Source: Actinoplanes oryzae
GTDB lineage: Bacteria; Actinomycetota; Actinomycetes; Mycobacteriales; Micromonosporaceae
Direction: 5' to 3'
Assembly: GCF_030757795.1 (NCBI RefSeq)
Contig: NZ_JAUQWH010000056.1
Span: 1 to 48,601, forward strand
Length of the DNA stretch: 48,601 nucleotides
Position 1 is the first letter of the stretch; every line of letters begins with the position of its first letter. This document shows, in pieces, positions 40,746 through 48,601 of this stretch. Both the position numbers and the translations under genes were made by a program. The notes below the pieces were generated by a model. The model was not told where the DNA came from and made no database searches. It saw only the letters and a program-made list of their open reading frames with translations.

Positions 40746-42658
40746 GAGGCGCGCTCCTTCGCGAAACCTTGGGTGAGGCGGTCGAGGACGATGCCGAGCA
40801 GGACGATCGCGAAGCCGGCGGCCAGGCCCTTGCCGAAGTCCTCGCGCTGGGCGAAGCCGGCGACCACGTCGTAGCCCAGGGCGCCCGCGCCGACCAGCCC
40901 GCCGACCACGACCATGGCGAGGACCATGACGATGCCCTGGTTGGCGGCGAGCAGCAGGCCCCGGCGGGCCAGCGGCAGCTGCACCTTCCAGAGCAGCTGG
41001 GCGGGGGTCGAGCCGGCCGCCCGGGCGGCCTCGACGGCCTCGGCGGGCACGTCGCGCACGCCGCGTTCGACCAGGCGCACCACCGGGGGTACGGCGTAGA
41101 TGACCGCGGCGGCGATCGCGGTGAACCGGCTCGCCCCGAAGAGCGCGACGGCCGGCAGCAGGTAGACGAACGACGGCATGGTCTGCGCCGCGTCCAGGAT
41201 CGGCCGCAGTGCCGCCGCGAACCGGTCGTGCCGGGCACACAGGACGCCGGACAGGATCCCGAGCACCATCGTCACCAGCGTCGCGACCAGCACGGTGGCC
41301 AGGGTCTGCATGGCGTGCAGCCACAGCCCCAGCCCGGCGATCCCGGCGGCGGCGAGCGCGGCGACCAGCGCGGAGCGCCAGCCCCCGCCGAGCGTGCCGA
41401 ACACCGCGACGACCAGGACGAAGAACCACCAGGGCGTGGTCGTGAGCAGCGACTCCAAGGGGTTGAGAAGCACGGCGCTGACGGCGTTGCGGAGCGCGTC
41501 GGTGGCGTCGTACCAGTGCAGCTCCACCCAGCCGGTGAGGTCGTTGACCACCGGCGCGAACGAGTACCCGGGATGGCCGGACCCCCACGGGATCAGGCTC
41601 ACCGCGAGGACCGCGGCGGCTGCCAGACCGGTTCTGATCAGTCGGGTACGCGTCGAGCGGTGCACCGTGGCCCGCCGGGCGGCGCCCGTGGTGATCCGGT
41701 CGAGGACGACGGCGAGCAGCACGATCGCGAGGCCCGCGTCGAAGGCCGCGCCGACGTTGACGCGTTCCAGGGCGCGCACGATGTCCTGCCCCAGCCCGGG
41801 CGCGTCGATCAGGGCGGTCACCACGACCATCGACAGCGCCATCATGATCGTCTGGTTGACGGCCAGGGCGAGGCTCGCCCGGGCCATCGGCAGCCGCACC
41901 TTGGCCAGCACCTGCCCGCGCGTGGATCCGAGGGCCGTGGCGGCCTCCACGGCGACGGGGGAGACCCCGCGGATGCCGAGCTCGGTGATGCGGACGGTGA
42001 CCGGCACCGCGTAGATCAGGGTCGCGATCACCGCGGCCGGCTCGCCGATCGAGAACAGCAGGGTCATGGGCGCGAGGTACGCGAACGTCGGCAGGATCTG
42101 CATCACGTCCAGCACCGGCCGCAGCGCCGCGCCGACCGGGGACACGTGCGCCGCGAGCACCCCGAGCGGCATCCCGATCAGCACGGCGAGCACGACCGCG
42201 GCCAGGGTCAGCGCGAGCGTGTCGATGCTCGCCTCCCACAGGCCGAGCAGCCCGAGCCCGAGGAACCCGGCGACGGCCAGGACCGCGGTGCGGATCCCCG
42301 CCGCCAGGAACGCGACCGCGCCCACGGCGGCGATCGTGCCCGGACCGCTCAGCAGGTGCAGGAGCGTCTGCACGAACCCGACCACCTCGACGACGGCGAG
42401 CCGGAGATAGTTGACGCCGTAGCGGAAGAGCGGGTGCGTGTCCCGATGGGCGTCCACCCAGTCCCGCACGTCGTCGAAGAACCGGAAGGCGGCCGCGTCG
42501 TCGCTGTCCGCGGCCCCCGTCGTGCGCACGCCCAGCCAGGCGCCCACGGCCGCGACGGCGAGTCCCGCGACGAGGGTACGGCGTCCCGGCCGCGGCCATC
42601 GGGACACGGTGGCGGCGGGCCGGGATCCCTCCTCAGCGGCGGCCGTGCCGGCGCTCAT
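40742..42658 (-). CDS. proW: Glycine betaine/choline ABC permease, two ProW domains fused in one chain
   Basis: The product is 638 aa, about twice a normal permease. Each half has its own helical bundle and EAA loop: VSPVAVEAATALGSTRGQVL in the first, VPAEAVEAARAAGSTPAQLL in the second. Matching VMQILPTFAYLAPMTLLF and AAQTMPSFVYLLPAVALF segments show an internal duplication. One polypeptide can thus supply both membrane halves of the importer. The ATG overlaps the end of the ATPase gene (ATGA). The second half is followed by the short cytoplasmic tail TQGFAKERAS. Confidence 0.93.
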   Translation of the reverse strand: MSAGTAAAEEGSRPAATVSRWPRPGRRTLVAGLAVAAVGAWLGVRTTGAADSDDAAAFRFFDDVRDWVDAHRDTHPLFRYGVNYLRLAVVEVVGFVQTLLHLLSGPGTIAAVGAVAFLAAGIRTAVLAVAGFLGLGLLGLWEASIDTLALTLAAVVLAVLIGMPLGVLAAHVSPVGAALRPVLDVMQILPTFAYLAPMTLLFSIGEPAAVIATLIYAVPVTVRITELGIRGVSPVAVEAATALGSTRGQVLAKVRLPMARASLALAVNQTIMMALSMVVVTALIDAPGLGQDIVRALERVNVGAAFDAGLAIVLLAVVLDRITTGAARRATVHRSTRTRLIRTGLAAAAVLAVSLIPWGSGHPGYSFAPVVNDLTGWVELHWYDATDALRNAVSAVLLNPLESLLTTTPWWFFVLVVAVFGTLGGGWRSALVAALAAAGIAGLGLWLHAMQTLATVLVATLVTMVLGILSGVLCARHDRFAAALRPILDAAQTMPSFVYLLPAVALFGASRFTAIAAAVIYAVPPVVRLVERGVRDVPAEAVEAARAAGSTPAQLLWKVQLPLARRGLLLAANQGIVMVLAMVVVGGLVGAGALGYDVVAGFAQREDFGKGLAAGFAIVLLGIVLDRLTQGFAKERAS

Positions 42659-43688
42659 GCGGGTATCCGATCGGGGTGACCGGCCAGGACGGGCAGCAGC
42701 TCGTCGACGCCGACGACCCCGATGACCCGGCCGTCGTCGACGACCGGGACAGGCTCGTGGGCCCGCAGGATCCGGGGCACGGCGTCGCGGATGAGCATGG
42801 TGGCCGGCAGGGCGGCCGGCGCAGGCGTCGCGCTTGCCGGGTCATCGGGCGTCCGGCGGACGATCCAGCGCAGCGACAGGACGTCGGCCCGGGGCACGTC
42901 GCGGACGAAGTCGCGCACGTAGTCGTCGGCGGGGGATCCCACGAGCTGCTCCGGCGTACCCACCTGGACGAGGGCGCCGTCGCGGAGGACCGCGACGCGA
43001 TCGCCCAGGGTGAGGGCCTCCGCGAGGTCGTGGGTGATGAACAGCATGGTCTTGCCGACCTCGGCGTGCAGCCGGCGCACCTCGGCCTGCATGTCGCGGC
43101 GGATCAACGGGTCCAGCGCGCTGAACGGCTCGTCGAAGAGCAGCACCTCCGGATCCCGGCGAGCGCCCGCGCGAGCCCCACGCGCTGCTGCATGCCGCCG
43201 GAGAGCTGGTCGGGATACTGCTGCTCGTGCCCGGCCAGGCCGACCAGCTCCAGCACCTCGGCGGCGCGGCGGTGGCGGGCCGTCCGGCTCGTCCCCTGGA
43301 TCTCCAGGCCGTACGCGACGTTGTCGAGCACGCGCCGGTGCGGCAGCAGCCCGAAGTGCTGGAACACCATGGCCACCCGGTGGCGGCGCAGCTCGCGCAG
43401 GTGCTTCGGGCTCATGGCGCGCACCGGGTCGCCGCCGATGGCGATGTCGCCGGCGGTGGGCTCGATCAGCCGGGTCAGGCAGCGGACCAGGGTCGACTTG
43501 CCGCTGCCGGACAGGCCCATGACCACGAACACCTCCCCGGCGGCCACCTCGAAGCTCACGTCGCGGACCGCGGCGACGCAGCCGGTGCGCCGGTGCAGCT
43601 CGGCGCGGGGCAGCGCGGCCAGCTCCGAGCCGGGAACCCGCTCCGGGCGGGGACCGAACACTTTCCACAGACGGTCGACGGTGATCAT
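42655..43688 (-). pseudogene. proV: Glycine betaine ABC transporter ATPase (ProV type) interrupted by a one-base frameshift
   Basis: The N-terminal frame from the ATG at 43688 holds Walker A GLSGSGKS, the Q-loop VFQHFGLLPHRRV and the signature QLSGGMQQRVGLARALAG. At about 43160 the sequence GCTCGCCGGGATCCGG lacks one C relative to the expected ALARDPEVLL. The rest continues in another frame: DPEVLLFDEPFSALDP (Walker B with catalytic Glu), FITHDLAEALTLGDRVAVLR and a C-terminal CBS-like domain ending VGVDELLPVLAGHPDRIPA. With one base restored it is 344 aa and looks fully functional. Either a sequencing error or a genuine recent inactivation. Confidence 0.85.
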
Positions 43689-43703
43689 CGGTCCCCTCCT
43701 CGG

Positions 43704-45265
43704 TCAGCCGCTGAACGAGCCCTCCGCCAGGTCCGCCGTGCCTGGAGCGCCACCGTCCGCGGCCAGGGGACCCCGCACCAGCTCGGCCGCCTTCTCGCCG
43801 ATCATGAGGACGGCGACGACCGGGTTGACCGAGGTCATGAGCGGAAAGACCGAGGCGTCGGCGATGCGTACGTTGGTGAAGCCACGCAACCGCAGGTCGG
43901 GCCCAGTCACGGCCGCCGCGTCCGAGCCGGCGCCCATGCGGCAGGTTCCGGCGGGGTGGTAGACCGTGTGGTGGACTGCCCGGCCGTACGCGGAAAGCTC
44001 CTCATCGGTCCGCACCCGCGGCCCGGGCGCGATCTCCCGGGCGATCCACGACGCGAACGGCTCCGTGGCGGCCACCTCGCGGGCCAGGCGCAGGCCGTCC
44101 ACGATGGTCCGCTCGTCGTGGCCCCCGGGATCCGTGAAGTAGCGGAAGTCCAGCGCGGGCGGCACCCCGGGATCCCGCGACGTCAGCCACAGCCGGCCCC
44201 GGCTGCGCGGGCGGGGAACGTTCGGGGTCATGCCGAAGCCGTGCTCCGGCACGTCGTAGCCGAGGCGCTCGGTGTGCAGCGTGAACGGGATCTGGTAGAG
44301 GTGGAACATCAGGTCGGGGCGGCTGCCGGCCGGGTCGCGGCGCACGAAGAGGCCGGCGTCCGCGTCCATCGCCGACTCGGGCGGCACCGGGCGGGCCGCC
44401 TCCCAGAGGATCAGCGACTCCGGGTGGTCGAGGAGGTTCTCGCCCACGCCGGGCAGATCCGCGGCGACCGGGATGCCCAGGCGTTCCAGATCGGCGGCGG
44501 GCCCGATGCCGGAGAGCAGCAGCAGCCGCGGGGTGTCGATGGCTCCGGCGCTCAGGACGTACTCGTCGGCGCGGACGGTGTCGGTCCGGCCCTGGCTGCG
44601 GACCCGCACGCCGGTCACGCGGTCGCCGGCCGTCTCCAGCGCGAAGGCCCACGTGCCGGTGCGGATCGTGAGGTTGGGACGCCCGAGGTGGGGGTGCAGG
44701 TAGGCGACCGAGGAGCTCTGCCGGTGCCCGGTGGCCGGGTCGTAGGCGACCGGGAAGAATCCGGCGCCCTCGGCGAACGGACCGGCGTTGAAGTCCGCAA
44801 TCATCGGGACATCGAGCGCGCGGCTCGCGGCCTCGACGAAGTCGACGGCTGATTGCGTTCGACAACTGGCTGCATCCGCGTGGCGAGGCGACCCCAAAAG
44901 GGGAGCATATCGGCGTACGACCAGCCTGTCGCGCCGGCGGCGACCCAGTCGGCGAAGTCGGCGGGCGGGGGGAGCAAGCTGATCATGGTGTTGTGCGAGG
45001 AGCAGCCGCCGAGCATCTTGCCCCGCGAGTGCACGATGTGGTCGTTGCCACGTGGCTGGGGCACCGTGCGGTAGGCGTAGTCGAACTCGGTCTCGAGCAG
45101 GTTGATCCAGTTGCGCAGCCGCAGGATGCGGTCGTCGCCCACGTCGGACGGGCCGCCCTCGATCAGGCACACCCGGACGTCCGGATCCTCCGACAGCCGC
45201 GAGGCGACCACCGCGCCGGCGGTGCCGCCGCCCACGATGACCACGTCGTACCCGGATTCTTCCAC
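43704..45265 (-). pseudogene. betA: Choline dehydrogenase-like GMC oxidoreductase interrupted by a one-base frameshift
   Basis: The N-terminal frame from GTG 45265 (GAGGTGG upstream) gives the FAD motif DVVIVGGGTAGAVVASRLSE, RGKMLGGCSSHNTMISLLPP and WSYADMLPFWGRLATRMQPV. Near 44856 the frame shifts by one missing base. SAVDFVEAASRALDVPMIAD continues in a second frame to AGAIDTPRLLLLSGIGPAAD, the active-site VYHPAGTCRMGAGSDAAAV and the stop at 43704. Restored length is 520 aa. The enzyme oxidises choline to betaine aldehyde and perhaps betaine. It is the first gene of the operon. Both pieces are well conserved, so the lesion is recent or an artefact. Confidence 0.85.
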
Positions 45266-45375
45266 CGTGCACCACCTCGGAGAACAGCTTCCGGTGATCC
45301 ATATGCGACGGTCAACGCCCGGCGACGACTTTTACCTCAGCGCAACAATGAGCTTACGGACGGCTTCGTTGTGTC

Positions 45376-45381
45376 TAGGAT
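45376..45381 (+). promoter_or_regulatory. -10 element of a leaderless promoter
   Basis: TAGGAT is followed by 7 nt and the ATG at 45389, with a weak -35 TTACGG at 45354-45359 (16-bp spacer). No Shine-Dalgarno precedes the ATG. Confidence 0.45.
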
Positions 45382-45388
45382 GCCATTC

Positions 45389-45796
45389 ATGCTGGCCGTT
45401 TCGTGGCGCGACATCCTGCTGGCGGTCATGCCGTCCGCTCAGCTCAGTGCGGGTGTGCCCGCCCCGGACCTGGCCGCGGCGGCCGACCGCCTCGGCCCGC
45501 TGCCCGAGGACCTGGCCACCCTGCTGGCCGAGACCGACGGCGTGCGCAGCCCGGACGGCGTGGAGCTGATCTGGTCGGTGGACCGGGTCGTCCGCGAGAA
45601 CGCCGACGCCAAGACCGACGACCTCCTGCTCTTCGGCGACGACGACGCCGGGGGCGGCGACCGGATAGCCTTCGGGCCGCCGGGGCCGGTCCGCATCTGG
45701 CTCTGGACCCCCGGCACCGGCGAACGCCAGCCCCTCGCCACCAACCTCGCCGACTACTTCACCCGCGTCCTCGTCGTCGACGGCGACGCCGGCTGA
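45389..45796 (+). CDS. SMI1/KNR4 family protein
   Basis: The product is 135 aa. The start at 45389 was chosen from the leaderless promoter; an in-frame ATG at 45380 overlaps the -10. The SUKH/SMI1 pattern is RLGPLPEDLATLLAETDGVR, ELIWSVDRVVREN, DLLLFGDDDAGGGDRIAFG and a C-terminal strand-helix ATNLADYFTRVLV. In bacteria such proteins often serve as immunity proteins against polymorphic toxins, but no toxin gene is adjacent; stand-alone copies also occur as general regulators. It is divergent from the betaine operon. Confidence 0.8.
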   Translation: MLAVSWRDILLAVMPSAQLSAGVPAPDLAAAADRLGPLPEDLATLLAETDGVRSPDGVELIWSVDRVVRENADAKTDDLLLFGDDDAGGGDRIAFGPPGPVRIWLWTPGTGERQPLATNLADYFTRVLVVDGDAG

Positions 45797-45890
45797 CCTC
45801 CGGGCGCTCCGCGGGAAGGCGGGCACCCGGGACGGTGACGTGGGGCTCAGACGGCAGCCAAACGGTTAACCTGCTGTCAAGCTGGACGTC

Positions 45891-46955
45891 ATGCTCATGG
45901 ACCATCGCGGCGACGTCCCGGTCACCGATGTCGGCGCCGCCGCGCTCAGCCGGGTCACCGACCTCGTCACCGAGCGTGGCGCGAGCGCTCAGCTCGTCGT
46001 GCTGCACCGCGGCGAGGTGGTCCTCGACCGCACGTGGGGCGTGCCGCCCGAGGTGCCGTTCCTGCTCTTCTCGGCGGGCAAGCCGTTCATCGCCGTGCTC
46101 ACCCACCGCCTGGCCGCCGCGGGCGCGCTCCACCTCGACGACCCGATCGCCCGGCACTGGCCCGAGTTCGCGGCGCACGGCAAGGACGGCATCACGGTCC
46201 GGCAGGTCCTGCAGCACCGCTCCGGTCTCCCGTGGGCCCGCAGCCTGGTCCGCGACGCCCTGGCCTGCCCGAGCTGGGAGCGCTCGACCCGCGCCCTCGC
46301 CGCCGCGAGGCCGCACCACGCGCCCGGGGCGGCGCCGGCCTACCACGTGATCAGCTACGGCTTCCTGCTCGGCGAGGTGCTGCAGCGCGCGACCGGCGAG
46401 CCGCTGCGCGAGCTGATGCGCCGCGAGCTGATCGAGCCGCTCGGCCTGCACCACACTCACCTGGGCACGCCCCGCCACCAGTGGCGCCACCGGGTCCCGC
46501 TGCGCGGCGCGGCCGGGCCCCGCCAGCTGCTCTTCAACCGCCGGCTGCTGCGCGAGGCGGTCGTCCCGGCCGCCACCATGGCGGGCCCGGCCCGCGACCT
46601 GGCCCGCTTCTACCAGGCCGTGCTCGAGGGCGACGTGCTGCCGCCGGCCGCGACGGCCGAGCTGCTCACGCCGTCGAGCGAGGGGGAGACCGACCGGTAC
46701 TTCGGCCGGTCGGTCCGCTGGTCGCAGGGCTTCCAGCTGGGCGGCCCGGACGACGACCCCACCCGGATCCGGGCCCTGGGCCGCCGCACGAGCCCGCGCA
46801 CCTTCGGCCACAACGGCTCCAACGCCTGCCTGGCCTGGGCCGACCCCGACCGCGACCTGGTCCTGGCCTACGTCACCAACCGCCTGCACCCCAGCGGCGA
46901 GGCGTCCGAGCACTTCTGCGACCTCAGCGACGCCGTCGTCGCCGCCTGCTCCTGA
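45891..46955 (+). CDS. Beta-lactamase-family serine hydrolase
   Basis: The product is 354 aa, class C beta-lactamase/DD-peptidase fold. The catalytic S-x-x-K is in LFSAGKPFIAVL (about residues 62-65). The Tyr motif is YHVISYGFLLGEVLQRATGE. The third motif corresponds to FGHNGSNACLAW (HNGSN). No signal peptide, so it is probably cytoplasmic and more likely an esterase or amidase than a cell-wall enzyme. An ATG two codons later (45897) is an alternative start. The substrate is unknown. Confidence 0.88.
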   Translation: MLMDHRGDVPVTDVGAAALSRVTDLVTERGASAQLVVLHRGEVVLDRTWGVPPEVPFLLFSAGKPFIAVLTHRLAAAGALHLDDPIARHWPEFAAHGKDGITVRQVLQHRSGLPWARSLVRDALACPSWERSTRALAAARPHHAPGAAPAYHVISYGFLLGEVLQRATGEPLRELMRRELIEPLGLHHTHLGTPRHQWRHRVPLRGAAGPRQLLFNRRLLREAVVPAATMAGPARDLARFYQAVLEGDVLPPAATAELLTPSSEGETDRYFGRSVRWSQGFQLGGPDDDPTRIRALGRRTSPRTFGHNGSNACLAWADPDRDLVLAYVTNRLHPSGEASEHFCDLSDAVVAACS

Positions 46956-47050
46956 TCCTGACCTTGAGGCCGATAACCGCAGGTGGCGGCCGTCCCCTAC
47001 CCTGATGGCGCCGGTCGGTGACCGGGACGGGGCGGAAAGAGGCAACAGGG

Positions 47051-47575
47051 GTGGCTACGGCGACCGTGGTTTTCCTGGTGATCGGCGGCGCGGGTGTGGC
47101 CGTGCTGGCGATCGCCTTGCTCAGCGGGTTCGAGTTCCCGGCGTTCGACGCGCTGGTGCCGCTCGAGGTGGTCGCGGGGTTCGCCGGCGCGCTCGGCTTC
47201 GCCGGGGCGATCGCCGTGGAGCTCGGGGCGCCGGTCGCCCTGGCGGGCGTGATCGCGGTGCTCGCCGCGGTGCCGGCGGCCTGGCTGGCGTGGCGCCTGT
47301 CGCGGGCCGCGCGCAGCATGCCCACCGACGCCACCCCGGCCCGGCACCATCTCGTGGGCACCCAGGGCGTGGTCGTCACGCCGGTGCCCGCGGGATCCGG
47401 GTACGGCGAGGTCCGGCTGCGGCTCGGCGGGCAACCCGTCAAGGTGTACGCCCGGTCCGACCGTCCCCTCCCGGCCGGCGCGCGGGTCTTCGTGGTCGAG
47501 GCACCGTCGGAGACCAGCGTCGTGGTCGAGGAAACTCCCGGGGTCGCCGAGACCCCCCGCTCTGAGAGGCCCTGA
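47051..47575 (+). CDS. NfeD-like membrane protein
   Basis: The product is 174 aa from a GTG with AGAGG about 8 nt upstream. Three to four hydrophobic helices cover residues 1-90. They are followed by a soluble OB-fold-like C-terminal domain (HHLVGTQGVVVTPVPAGSGY, GEVRLRLGGQPVKVYARSD, GARVFVVEAPSETSVVV). This is the short NfeD type that accompanies flotillins. Its stop overlaps the flotillin ATG by 1 bp (TGATG), as in many NfeD-flotillin pairs. The pair is thought to organise membrane microdomains or affect membrane-protein quality control. Confidence 0.85.
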   Translation: MATATVVFLVIGGAGVAVLAIALLSGFEFPAFDALVPLEVVAGFAGALGFAGAIAVELGAPVALAGVIAVLAAVPAAWLAWRLSRAARSMPTDATPARHHLVGTQGVVVTPVPAGSGYGEVRLRLGGQPVKVYARSDRPLPAGARVFVVEAPSETSVVVEETPGVAETPRSERP

Positions 47576-48585
47576 TGTCCCCCGTGGTGATCGCCGTGAT
47601 CGGCGTTGTCGTCCTTGCCGTCCTGGTCGTGTTATTCGTGCTGTCCCGGATCAAGGTGGCCGGCTCGAACGAGGCGTTCATCATCACCGGGCGCAAGGGC
47701 CGGGTGACCCAGTCCGCCGACGGCACCAGCTCCACCGACCTGTCCGGGCAGAAGGTCGTCATGGGCGCGTCGGTGTTCGTGATGCCGGTCGTGCAGAAGC
47801 TGCAGTCGCTCGACCTGTCCAGCCGCCGCATCGACGTCAGCATCAAGGGCGCCGTGTCGAAGCAGGGTATCCGCGCCGAGCTGCACGGTGTCGCCATCGT
47901 CAAGGTCGGCGGCACCGAGGACGCCATCCGCGCCGCCGGGCAGCGCTTCCTCAACCAGCAGAGCGAGATCGAGGACTTCACCCGCGAGGTGCTGGCCGGC
48001 GCGCTGCGCTCGATCGTCGGCCGGCTCACCGTCGAGGAGATCATCCGGGACCGGGCGGCCTTCGCCAGCGCGGTCGCCGAGGAGGCCGAGCACTCGATGA
48101 CCAACCAGGGCCTGGTGCTCGACACGTTCCAGCTGCAGGACATCGTCGCCGAGGGCTCGTACCTGCAGGACCTGGGCCGTCCCGAGGCCGCCCGCGTGCT
48201 CAAGGACGCCGCCATCGCCGAGGCCCGCGCCCGCCAGGCCGCCGAGCAGGAGCGCCTGCTCGCCGAGGAGGCCATCGCCGAGGCCCAGCGCAACCTGTCG
48301 CTCAAGCAGGCCGCCATCCAGGCCGAGATCGACGCCGCCAAGGCCAAGTCCGCCGCCGCCGGCCCGCTCGCCCAGGCCGAGCGCGACCAGGCCATCCTCG
48401 CCGAGCAGCAGAAGGTCGCCGAGCGCAACGCCGAGCTCAAGCAGCGCCAGCTCGACACCGAGGTCCGCAAGCCCGCCGACGCCGCCCGCTACAAGCTCGA
48501 GCAGGAGGCCGAGGCCAACCGCACCGCCACCATCGCCGCCGCCCAGGCGTCCGCCGAGGCTGCGCCGCGATGTCGGCGCGGGTGA
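47575..48585 (+). CDS. Flotillin/SPFH protein, truncated frame
   Basis: The product is 336 aa as read. One N-terminal membrane helix (VIAVIGVVVLAVLVVLFVL) precedes an SPFH domain (NEAFIITGRKGRVTQ, QKLQSLDLSSRRIDVSIKGA, SKQGIRAELHGVAIVKVGGT, EIIRDRAAFASAVAEEAEHS). A long Ala/Glu-rich coiled coil from about 205 follows. Flotillins of this kind normally exceed 450 aa. Here the coiled coil switches abruptly to APRCRRG and a stop at 48583-48585, 16 bp from the window end. A frameshift or an assembly edge is likely. Confidence 0.85.
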   Translation: MSPVVIAVIGVVVLAVLVVLFVLSRIKVAGSNEAFIITGRKGRVTQSADGTSSTDLSGQKVVMGASVFVMPVVQKLQSLDLSSRRIDVSIKGAVSKQGIRAELHGVAIVKVGGTEDAIRAAGQRFLNQQSEIEDFTREVLAGALRSIVGRLTVEEIIRDRAAFASAVAEEAEHSMTNQGLVLDTFQLQDIVAEGSYLQDLGRPEAARVLKDAAIAEARARQAAEQERLLAEEAIAEAQRNLSLKQAAIQAEIDAAKAKSAAAGPLAQAERDQAILAEQQKVAERNAELKQRQLDTEVRKPADAARYKLEQEAEANRTATIAAAQASAEAAPRCRRG

Positions 48586-48601
48586 TGCCCACGCCGGTGT
48601 G

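Noticed and set aside
45389..45796. Immunity protein of a polymorphic toxin system
   Set aside because: SMI1/KNR4 proteins can be immunity proteins, but no toxin gene is adjacent; the eCIS-like candidate is 30 kb away.
46956..46990. Terminator after the serine hydrolase
   Set aside because: GGCCG/CGGCC can pair but with only 5 bp and a 14-nt loop; too weak to call.

Overview
The window is very GC-rich, with leaderless transcripts, GTG starts, F420-type enzymes and an FMN riboswitch of actinobacterial type, so it comes from an actinomycete. A stand-alone fliQ (flagellar export gate) and the overall gene repertoire suggest a motile member of the Actinoplanes/Micromonosporaceae group; this assignment is an inference from content only. 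No rRNA, tRNA, insertion sequence, phage gene or CRISPR array was seen.

Layout. 1-6500: the 5' part of a secreted protein (minus), a plant-type long ketol-acid reductoisomerase translationally coupled to a MEKHLA-domain protein, a LivG-like ATPase with a degenerate active site, a small membrane protein, a DksA/TraR zinc-finger protein, a STAS protein, and a PnuC-type transporter under an FMN riboswitch with a Shine-Dalgarno-sequestering hairpin. 6494-7552: a membrane-anchored Ser/Thr kinase. 7588-21115: a carbohydrate locus with secreted GH3, secreted GH35 and a LacI regulator in one transcription unit, and a sugar-binding lipoprotein, two permeases and a cytoplasmic GH31 alpha-xylosidase in a second. 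Both units carry the same palindrome GTCGAAGCGCTTCGAC downstream of their promoters. The enzyme set (alpha-xylosidase, beta-galactosidase, beta-glucosidase/xylosidase) fits xyloglucan oligosaccharides. A lone protein with the N-terminal signature of eCIS-associated effectors sits between the two units.

21149-33831: an NCS2 purine permease overlapping a repeat-laden DUF1989 protein, a small membrane protein, a DapA-family enzyme, a TetR/LLM oxidoreductase divergent pair, a deletion scar joining the remnants of a quinone oxidoreductase and an HxlR regulator, a second TetR (with a DUF1990 protein) divergent from an amidohydrolase, a GabD-like dehydrogenase, an NCS1 permease with a C-terminal cysteine cluster, and fliQ followed by a strong terminator.

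33901-45265 (all minus): araD, then a seven-gene choline/glycine-betaine locus transcribed right to left: betA, proV, a double-domain proW, proX, dimethylglycine oxidase, monomeric sarcosine oxidase and a Rieske glycine-betaine demethylase. Most junctions are 4-bp stop/start overlaps. As written, both betA and proV contain a single-base frameshift. 45389-48601: a SMI1/KNR4 protein, a beta-lactamase-fold hydrolase, and an NfeD/flotillin pair whose flotillin frame stops early near the window edge.

Recurring oddities are short GC-rich tandem repeats (30, 35, about 20, 21 and 33 bp units) both between and inside genes, and several leaderless promoters with a shared TAGGCTGG core placed 6-7 nt before the start codon.
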